DNA from: Coniochaeta sp. PMI_546
Taxonomy: Eukaryota > Ascomycota > Sordariomycetes > Coniochaetales > Coniochaetaceae
Direction of reading: 5' to 3'
DNA length: 64,000 nt
Assembly (NCBI GenBank): GCA_021432605.1
Contig: MU271150.1
Coordinates: forward strand, 1,054,001 to 1,118,000
In this document: piece by piece, positions 56,752 to 64,000 of the stretch
How the letters are laid out: the number at the start of each line of letters is the position of its first letter
Position numbering within the stretch: the stretch's first letter is position 1
Made by a program: the position numbers and the translations under genes
Notes under the pieces: model-generated
What the model saw: the letters and a program-made list of their open reading frames with translations, nothing else
What the model was told of the DNA's origin: nothing
Database searches by the model: none

Positions 56752-57976
56752 CTACTCCTTCGTGCCTTCTTTCTCAACCAAATCCTCCTCATGGACCATT
56801 TCGAAAATCTTGGCAAAAGATTCATAAGTTTCCTCCGTCTCTTCGACCACAACATCCCCCTTTATCTTTTTGACAGCCACACCGGACGCGACGTCAATAT
56901 AACTGTTGTCCTTGTATACAAGCCCACGGGTGGTCTGGGTTGGCAAACCGCGCAGCAGAAGGAGGCGTTTCTCAACAAATGTTATACTGTCTCGCACATT
57001 AGCGACACGCCAACTCCTGCCAAACACAGGTTTGTCCACAACCAGAGTCTTGGGAATATTGATCTTTCGAAGCTCGTGGAAGCGGGTAGACCTATTAGGC
57101 TCAGCTTCGTGCGATTCAGGGGGCCCGAGGTAATCGAACTTTGCAAAGTTGGCCAGCTCCCATTGACAGAGCAGCTCTGCTTTGCGGTTCCGAAGATGAT
57201 AGTAGGCCTGAATGAGAAGCTTCAGATTGCCTGGAGAGAACTGAATAACAATGTCATGGTTCTTTGGTTTATGGACAGGCTCTGCGGAATGCAGTCTCCA
57301 GTATCTGCATCCGCTTCCAGGCTCTCGTAGAGTTTCACCCCGGAACAGCAGATGACAGAGACCCTTCTGTGGCGGAGCTACCATGCGCAGATGTACCTCG
57401 CCCTTCTCATGTACTTCCTCTAGGCCTGGAATATCAATGACGTGAGCATCCACGTAAGATTCCTTTGCTGTCATCAAAGGCATGCCCGTGGCAGACAGCA
57501 GTGGCTTCTTAGTATTGTCGAAAGGCTGTGGGACGTTGTGGTGGTCTGCTTCGCATGTCAGTTAGCCATGCTGCTAATCCCTCCCGGCGGCAAGTATCAT
57601 GCAACATGGACTTGCTAGTCGTACCTTCGCGCTTGGTCTTGTAGGCTTGAAAGCCCTGTCTCCAGGACTTCAGCTGGTCTTGTAAGAGACGAAGTGAAGT
57701 CTGGAGAGCCCCATCTTGCTCGTTCACGAGAGCTTCGTAGAACTCTCGCATCTCATTGGTGCACCGAGCGAGGTATTCAAGATCACTGCTGCGATCCAAG
57801 TTCGCAGTGCCAGTTGCAACAAACTTTTGCAACGGTGATAGAGCAGTGCCGTCTCTGTCACCGCTATGGCTGATGTGCTCAGCGGCGTGGTCTTCAACGG
57901 CGTGAAAGGGCGCTGCCGGTGAAGAGGGTGTACGGCTGTCTGTGGCTTTACCACCGTTATTGGCCAATGATGGCAT
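56752..57976 (-). CDS. unknown protein, paralogue of the 47742 gene
   Basis: Two exons, 57976-57625 and 57548-56752, giving 382 aa. The intron has GTACGA, CTAACTGAC branch and GAAG. Residues ~70-117 are helical (REFYEALVNEQDG, LLQDQLKSW). Residues ~178-375 form the domain shared with the 618-aa protein at 47742: CHLLFRG near the start, NLKLLIQAYYHLRNRKAELL, then KRLLLLRG, YKDNSYIDVASGVAVKKIKGD and EETEETYESFAKIFEMVHEEDLV. The domain is the same length and order in both, so they are duplicates that diverged. No known family is recognised, and no signal peptide or membrane segment is seen. Confidence 0.65.
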
Positions 57977-58748
57977 CCTAACTAGGGACTTTAGATGATC
58001 TGTTCTTCTGGCGGAGGTACGAAAGCCCCAGTGTCAAACTGAATGGACCATGCGGCAGATGTGAAAAGGACGAGGCTCATGGTGTTAAGTAGGAAGTGTT
58101 GTGAAGGATGAAAAATATTTACCTGAGATCTGCTTGTCGTCAAGCCTTCTGCGTAGATATGTAGAGTAGTCAAGACCTTGGTGAGAGTTATTTCAACTAC
58201 ATTCTGCGGAATGTAGAGAGTGATGGAGCTACCTTGGTAAGGTACCTAGCGTAGAAAGAAGTCGAGAGCGGAAGACGGGACTGAAAGCACCACTTTGCGA
58301 GTAGCGTTTCAGCATAAAGGGCAAGGAAATCGGAGCAATATGGCCCAGCCCACAGGTGAAGCGTGGGTAAGTACCATGAGAAAGTTAAACCCTCGCCAGA
58401 GTATTCACCTGCTATCTACCATACTGCCGACAGGAACGCGAACCAAAAACAACTCAGTCTACTACACTAAACCAAGGACCGCGTCATTCTCCGCAAATTC
58501 CAGGGGTATTACAATTTGCAAACCATTTACAAGGCTTCAGGCGGACATCCTCACATATCCATATGGAGGGAGAATCAGCGGTGTGTACTCTCATACAACC
58601 CAGCACTGCATCAAAGTCCCTGCCCTCCAGGTGTCAGGTAGCAGATATACCAAGCTCATCCGCGAAGAAGAACGTCAGTAAAATGACACAGAGGTGTGAC
58701 AAGATGGAACAAAAAAAAAAAGGTAGGCACAGCCTAACAGCTTCATTT

Positions 58749-58780
58749 GTCGAGTGCCGTGTGTGTCGAGTGCCGTGTGT
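58749..58780. repeat. 16-bp tandem duplication
   Basis: The unit GTCGAGTGCCGTGTGT occurs twice in perfect head-to-tail order. Confidence 0.85.
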
Positions 58781-58880
58781 TAGAACTACTGCGCCCCCGT
58801 GAGGGAACTTTGTGTGCAGATGGTAGAAGACTTGATTGCTCAAGCACAGCGCCAATTTGCGGCAATCAACGAAGGCTAAG

Positions 58881-58970
58881 ATGACCATCGCGGGAGTCGA
58901 ACCCACGGCTTTCTTGCACTAAATCGAATTTGCAGATAGAGAGGGCTCGCCCAACTCCACCAACGGCGAG
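58881..58970 (-). ncRNA. tRNA-like Pol III sequence, degenerate
   Basis: On the minus strand, A-box TGGTGGAGTTGG (58962-58951) and B-box GGTTCGACTCC (58903-58893) lie at tRNA spacing. The T-stem GTGGG/CCCGC pairs, but the 3' acceptor GATGGTC finds no 5' partner. Probably a pseudo-tRNA or SINE head. Confidence 0.4.
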
Positions 58971-58980
58971 AAATTAGGGT

Positions 58981-59060
58981 CGAGATTTGAACCTTTAAGG
59001 TACCACTGCGCTCTTAGGTGGTCCCTTGATTGTAAGGCTGCCGCTCATCACCATGACACG
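58981..59060 (-). ncRNA. second tRNA-like sequence, degenerate
   Basis: The B-box-like GGTTCAAATCTC (58993-58982) is preceded by a perfect hairpin ACCAC/GTGGT that could be a long variable arm of a Leu/Ser-type tRNA. T-stem and acceptor do not pair. It lies head to tail with the element at 58881. Confidence 0.25.
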
Positions 59061-59435
59061 GACTGTGGTCCTCACTAAACCTGCCAACCTCTAGACTCTA
59101 GTAGTGCAAGGTTGGTCTTCATGAGGAAGTCCGAATATACATGATTCGCATCAGAAGGGAATTCAAGCCCATGTGTCTCACTAACACAATGCAAGCTATG
59201 GGATTTCACTTGAGGTAAAAGAAACGATACCTGAGTCACATCAAACAGCGTAAGACATCAAACCGCATGGGGAGCAACATGGCTTTGAGATCAGATAGGA
59301 AACTAGATCTCCGAGTATGAGAGGGAAAAGGTTCAGGGTATCAGATGAAATGTTCACCAACTAAGTAAAAGAACGACAGGCAGACCTTTTATGACCGTGA
59401 CCTCCAAACGCCGGTGATGCTGTAAAACATGCCCA

Positions 59436-60326
59436 TTAGAAGGCGATCCGCCGTTTCCTGCCAGTATACTTTGACGTTGCCCTGACAATCTTTCCTTTCC
59501 GCTCCATCTGCTCCTTCTTCTTGATGATCCACTGCTTACTGCCCTTCTTGATCTCTCCCTTTCCAGACTTCAAGGACTTTCTCGAATCCAAGACGTCCAC
59601 ACCCTCCATTCCTTGCACCACACCCGTGATATCCCCACTGCCGTTCGCACTGCTGCCGCCGACAGTCAGGACGAGGTAGAGCTTCACGTTCTTCGTGCCC
59701 GGGTCGTCTTCCAGGATACCAGCGCCGAAGCCTGCCTTGACCGCTGCCGCACTGATCATATTCCGTTGGACGTCATTCTTGGGATAGAACTGGCACACCG
59801 CTCGTCCTCCTCGCTTCAACGAGGCATAGAGCCCATTGAAGAACCTTGACAGTCGACCTGCCGGTGATGTCTCGCTGCTCTCTGCATTGCACAGCCATTG
59901 GATCGCGCTAATGCTGATGGCAGCATCGAACGCACCCGCCCTGAATGGCACACCTTGTCCTATGTCCGCCAGGAGCAGGTCACCCTCGACATCTCTTTGC
60001 AATGCCACATCAAGCATAGAGGCACTGATATCCATTCCTACCCACATGTGTGGGCCGCCCTCCTCCTCTTCCACTGACGAGAGGATCTCGCCCGACAGAC
60101 CGCTACCGCATCCGACGTCCAGGATCAGACTGGGGGAGTCGAGCTTGAGCAGCTCGAGTGCTCTTCTTGTCATGGAAGCTTGAATATTCTGGATTCGGGA
60201 GCTCGTTGTGTACTTGCGCGCTTCGGTGTCATCGTAGTGGACGTCGGCCGAGCTTTTGGCATCGTCAGTTGCGGTTGACGTGCCGCGGGGACGGAGCACT
60301 TACAGGGTGTCCTCGGGCCTTGACAT
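59436..60326 (-). CDS. BUD23: 18S rRNA (guanine-N7)-methyltransferase
   Basis: Two exons, 60326-60304 and 60252-59436, giving 279 aa. The N-terminus MSRPEDTL is completed across a 51-nt intron and continues HYDDTEARKYTTSSRIQNIQ, almost as in yeast Bud23. ILDVGCGSGLSGEIL is motif I for S-adenosylmethionine; MDISASML, DLLLADIGQGVPF and FDAAISISAIQWLC follow. The basic C-terminus ends TGRKRR, a nuclear/nucleolar signal. With its Trm112 partner the enzyme methylates 18S rRNA at the conserved G1575 (yeast numbering) during small-subunit maturation. It is divergent from the SVP26 gene. Confidence 0.96.
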
Positions 60327-60741
60327 GGTCTATAAACACACAAAGCTCTGAGTTCTGGGTCGATATTTGAGGGAGATCCGCAAAAAAGGGTAAGTTTCGG
60401 CAGGAAATTCGCGGTCAATGCCAGGGGCGTTCTGTTGTTCTGTTCGCACCTCGTCCTCTGAAGTTTTTAGACGTTAGGGAAAAATAACTTCGGTGGGGTT
60501 GTCTCGACAGGGATCGTTTTGGCGGGGGTGGATCCCGAACAACGTCTTTGTCGGCACCTTATCTTATCGCCCTGCATGATGGAAAATTGGCCCACCCCTC
60601 CAGGACACGCTTCCTTTCCGGACGTGCCATCGAAATCGCGTTGCACCAGCTTCGGATGGGCATTTCTTTGAGCTTCAAATGCGTCTTTCGTCCCATCCAC
60701 ATCTCGACTCAATATCTTGAGCACCCTTGGCATTGCCCACG
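60327..60741. promoter_or_regulatory. divergent promoter of BUD23 and SVP26
   Basis: A 415-bp gap between the two start codons. No clear TATA on either side, as is usual for housekeeping genes. Confidence 0.55.
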
Positions 60742-61537
60742 ATGTGGATCCTCCCTCTTGTGGGCTATTTAGGCTCGGCTGTTGGCTTCTGCTTCCTCAC
60801 TCTTGCCATAGGTACGTTCGCCCATTCTGTCGCCTTCGCTATGGCCATTTGCTGACCTTGAACGTTGCAGCATCCGGCCTCTACTACCTCTCCGAGCTCG
60901 TCGAAGAACACACAGTCATTGCCAAGCGGCTACTCACGCGGTTAATATACTCGATCATCGGCCTCCAGCTGCTGCTATGCATCATCGACGGGTTCCCGAT
61001 CATCCTCACGCTTCTGGGCGTCTTTTCGCACGTCGTGTACCTCGGCAACATGCGGAGGTTCCCTTATGTCAAACTCAGTGACCCTCTTTTCCTTGCATCG
61101 TGTGGTAAGCCATATATCGACCCTAAAGCCCGCCCGCCAATGACTCCGCTGACGTGTACCTCACAGTTCTGGTCCTCCTCAACCACTACCTTTGGTTCAA
61201 GCACTTCTCCCACGCGCAAGACCGGGCGTACAAGAACATGACATCGTACTACGACTCGCCCAGTAACATACCTTCGTTCACCGAGATCGCCTCGTATTTT
61301 GGTCTGTGCGTCTGGCTTGTGCCCTTTGCGCTGTTCGTCAGCTTGTCGGCAAGTGACAATGTCCTACCGACGATGGACAGCGAAGGGCCTTCGATTGCCG
61401 GCGGTATGGGAGGTGATGGTAACAAGGCAAGACGGGGACAGGGCCTGGCAAAGGCTCTTGTCGACAATGTCCGATCTACCATTGGGGCGGTGGGGCAAAT
61501 GGCGGGCTGGAACAGACCGCGAGACCGGTTCGAGTAA
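60742..61537 (+). CDS. SVP26: SVP26/TEX261 family ER-Golgi membrane protein
   Basis: Three exons, 60742-60811, 60871-61104 and 61167-61537, giving 224 aa. Four membrane segments are visible: the start (LPLVGYLGSAVGFCFLTLAI), LIYSIIGLQLLLCIIDG, FPIILTLLGVFSHVVYL and SYFGLCVWLVPFALFVSL. ASGLYYLSELVEEHT after the first, NMRRFPYVKLSDP, and NHYLWFKHF in the third exon are family marks. Yeast Svp26 is 228 aa and acts as an adaptor loading Golgi glycosyltransferases into COPII vesicles; the human relative is TEX261. Length, order and topology agree. Confidence 0.93.
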
Positions 61538-62013
61538 GGGCATTTCTACGTGTTTATGGTCTGTGGTGCTATATATTTGCTCGTCTGCATTACAGGGGCG
61601 TCTCGGGGCAGGTTTCAACAAGTAATGGTGCGTAGAGATTCTGTGCTGCACTACTTCGGTTCTTGCACACTCTCTTGACTTATAAGGCTAACGAGAGTAA
61701 AGATAAGGATGGCGAATGTATATTATGTCTTTCATGGGCGGTTATTGTCGAGCATAACATAGTCACATGTGTGGAGACCATCAAATGTGTTCTTGGGAAC
61801 TTTCTGTCTTATTTTCTGGGATTTTTAGGTACAGTTCCAACGAGTCACCCTCCTTCTCGCCGGCCGAGCTTAAACTCCGATGGAGAACTCCATACAACGA
61901 CGAGAAGTGCCTTCGGTGACGCAGCCCAACAGACATCTGTTACCTTCCCAATCACTCGTCGTTTACTATGTTATAAGGTTAGCCAACAAAACCTCAGCGC
62001 AAAGTAGCGTCGT
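61538..62013. other. intergenic, 476 bp
   Basis: 3' flanks of SVP26 and of the small peptide gene. A possible alternative last-exon acceptor for that gene (ACATAG, minus strand) lies near 61955. Confidence 0.5.
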
Positions 62014-62252
62014 CTAGTAGGGCGACGGTGGCCTCCATACCTGGCAACAATCGAACTACGAGTCACATGTCAACAAACCCTTTCCATAAGTAAGGGGGTT
62101 CATACGACGGTGGCACTTACAGTGCAAGACTCGGCAGAGGAGCAGCCACACTTGGAGCAGTCAATACGCGCTTCCAGAGGATCGTTGACGTTTGCTGGGC
62201 TTGCCATGGCCACAGCGGCCAGGATGGAAAGAAAAGCGATGGTAAACTTCAT
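62014..62252 (-). CDS. very small secreted six-cysteine peptide
   Basis: Two exons, 62252-62121 and 62055-62014, giving 57 aa. Residues 1-18 are a signal peptide (FTIAFLSILAAVAMAS). A short pro-part ends in DPLEAR. The mature part has six cysteines within 17 residues (C-x2-C-x-C-x5-C-x3-C-C), starting IDCSKCGC. A second intron (GTATGG from 62040, CTAAC branch, ending near 61956) could instead end the protein right after CCQ, because the next base triplet would be TAA. Either way all six cysteines are kept. No known family. The plan matches the secreted peptides at 52099 and 53952. Confidence 0.65.
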
Positions 62253-64000
62253 TTTGACTAGAGAATTGGTTTCAACAAGGGGCTGAGATCGCGGGTAGGA
62301 GCGTATGTAGCTTGTTGATACAATTTGACCTCCATCTTGCGTGCTCAAGGACTATATTTATACATTTTGAGTCTGTTGGACTAACGGCGAGGGGGGACTC
62401 GAAACTCACGAAGCTGGAGTTGATATTGACATGACTGATCGGAAGGGTATCATTCCGGGGTAGCACGAACCGACTATTGTTAGCATGGCGCGCTGACTCA
62501 ACCTACTATACTGGTGGATGTCCAAGTTGTGGTGATTTCTCATCGTATAATAACAGGATGACATGAACCGGTCATGAGTACTGAGACTAGCTTGACTACC
62601 TACTCGACTGGGCACCTCGTATGGGCCGGATGGTAAGCGTATTACACCAAGACGGGACGAGCCATTCATAACTAACAACGCTGACATCTTAACGGACGTC
62701 TAATCTAAAAAATTAGACGTGTAAGCATAAGACACTGCCACGATCGTCGTGTTGCATATCTCAAGTTCCATGCCTTAACTTACAGCGACAATAAGCTGGC
62801 GTTGCAGTCAGTGGCTCGGTGGCCCATGAATCTCTGGACTAAGGTATCGTCGACATCACAGACATTCGGCTTGTCCTCGATATCTTGAATAGAGAATACG
62901 TATGGAGAAAAGGTGTGTCCTTAACATGTCAATATTCGAGCTATCGTACCATGGTCATGACAGTTTGGTTGTTCACAGCAGAACAGAGAGTGAGTGTGCG
63001 ACTTTAAAGATCCATTTACTCAGGAAGCCGTGCCGCTCGACATTTTGTCGAACTCGATTAACATACCATTTGACGGGACTTATCCTTGTAGAACAACACG
63101 ACTTGTTATAAAGCTCCTGCTGCCACTTCAGCATTCGACAATTTGGAAAGATTGTGTAGGGACAACAGGAGCTCGAGGACTCTTAATATGTTCACATTCA
63201 AGGTCCTCGGCTATCGTCCCTTCTGTTCAGATGCCTTTTGAATCAGACAATGATGTCGAAGATCTTCCAGAGTTCGGGTCTGGATATTTGTAGACTTCAA
63301 TGGTGCTGGTATTAAGATATCAGAACATGCGCACATCATCTTTCACTAGGCAGAATATGTCATCGATCGTAGTAAGTTACACCTCTTCATCGAGCGCAAC
63401 AGAAGAGCTTCACTTTTCCACCAGCGATTCTAGAATCTACTCACTCTCTCAGTATACCTATCTACGAGTCTTCATAGCACGACACTGGCTCTCCGAGCCA
63501 TCGCCCGGGCTCAAATCTCTAGTCAATCGGAAAAGTCGGTCAAATCGCACGTTACATCGCAAATGCCTCGCAAGTGCCCGGTACGGATCTGGATACATGT
63601 CAGTCTACTGTAGTAGCTCTTAGCGGAGTCCTTATCTACCATTGGGAGCAGGGTAGTCAGGGTCTCGGCAGCACAAGCAAGCCGATTTAACACCTAGGTA
63701 GCAGTGAGGTGGGTCTCCGTCACAAGAACCAGGATTCCCTCGGACAGGATGCGGTGGTTCGTGATAAACATGTACCGAACCGGGGCCCGATCATCCCTCA
63801 ACCCACAATCCGCAACATGGGAGGATCTTGTAGATCCATGAATGATACGCTGGGAAGGGGGAAAACTCCCGACAGGATGGTACTATATCAACGGCTCACC
63901 GCCCACCTTAACGCGTCAATGGCCCATGAATCTTGCTCAATCAAGTCACGACTCAATTGAGAAAGGGGAAACCGTGTAAGCCACATGTTGAAGTCAGTCC
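62253..64000. other. intergenic to right edge, about 1.7 kb
   Basis: Only short ORFs with no domain, signal peptide or repeats that I recognise. Confidence 0.5.

Larger units (their letters stand above)
57977..59435. other. intergenic, about 1.5 kb, with Pol III-like sequences
   Basis: Contains a 16-bp tandem pair at 58749-58780 and two tRNA-like elements at 58881-59060. ORFs such as 58295-58681 (+) have no domain. Confidence 0.55.

Noticed and set aside
58295-58681. 128-codon plus-strand ORF
   Set aside because: Composition and lack of motifs do not support coding.
58881-58970. functional tRNA-Cys or tRNA-Leu gene
   Set aside because: A and B boxes are present and a CTGCAAA loop-like stretch occurs, but acceptor and anticodon stems do not close.
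1-64000. CRISPR arrays, bacterial operons or ribosome-binding sites
   Set aside because: The sequence is eukaryotic with spliceosomal introns; no regularly spaced repeats were seen.

Overview
The window is nuclear DNA of a filamentous ascomycete (Pezizomycotina). Most genes carry 50-85 nt GT-AG introns with CTRAY-type branch sites. There is a dispersed 5S rRNA gene, scattered single tRNA genes (Phe with a 17-nt intron), two Zn2Cys6 regulators, and housekeeping genes of clear fungal type (BUD23, SVP26, IDH1, catalase). I could not fix the class; Sordariomycetes or Dothideomycetes both fit. Exon borders below were read by eye from splice signals, reading frame and family resemblance.

Layout. 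0-11.4 kb: 5' end of a DUF4360-type secreted protein, a secreted DUF6055/HEFGH protein, a flavin amine (polyamine) oxidase, tRNA-Arg and tRNA-Gln, a protein-kinase-like gene and a TauD-type dioxygenase. 11.9-20.6 kb: a fungal regulator with a long-spaced cysteine cluster, a GNAT acetyltransferase, a CE1 esterase and tRNA-Phe. 21.4-31.2 kb looks like a small metabolic cluster: allantoate/pantothenate-type MFS carrier, a broken isocitrate-lyase/PEP-mutase relative, an NmrA-like oxidoreductase divergent from a Zn2Cys6 regulator, and a DHA1-type MFS exporter. 31.8-35.3 kb: 5S rRNA next to a decayed Mutator-like transposon flanked by direct repeats. 35.6-38.1 kb: a small type I membrane protein and a cysteine-rich secreted protein. 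40.3-47.1 kb: catalase, an intracellular GH13 enzyme, and mitochondrial NAD-isocitrate dehydrogenase subunit 1.

47.7-58.0 kb is accessory DNA and the most interesting part. It holds two clearly paralogous, uncharacterised minus-strand genes (618 and 382 aa) sharing a C-terminal domain I do not recognise, and a coiled-coil gene between them. It also holds a membrane protein with two HxxHC motifs (UstYa-like layout) divergent from a small secreted cysteine-rich protein, and a second secreted six-cysteine peptide. A third such peptide lies at 62 kb. All three have a signal peptide, a short pro-segment ending in an arginine site, and exactly six cysteines after it. BUD23 and SVP26 are divergent housekeeping genes at 59.4-61.5 kb. 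The last 1.7 kb is featureless to me.
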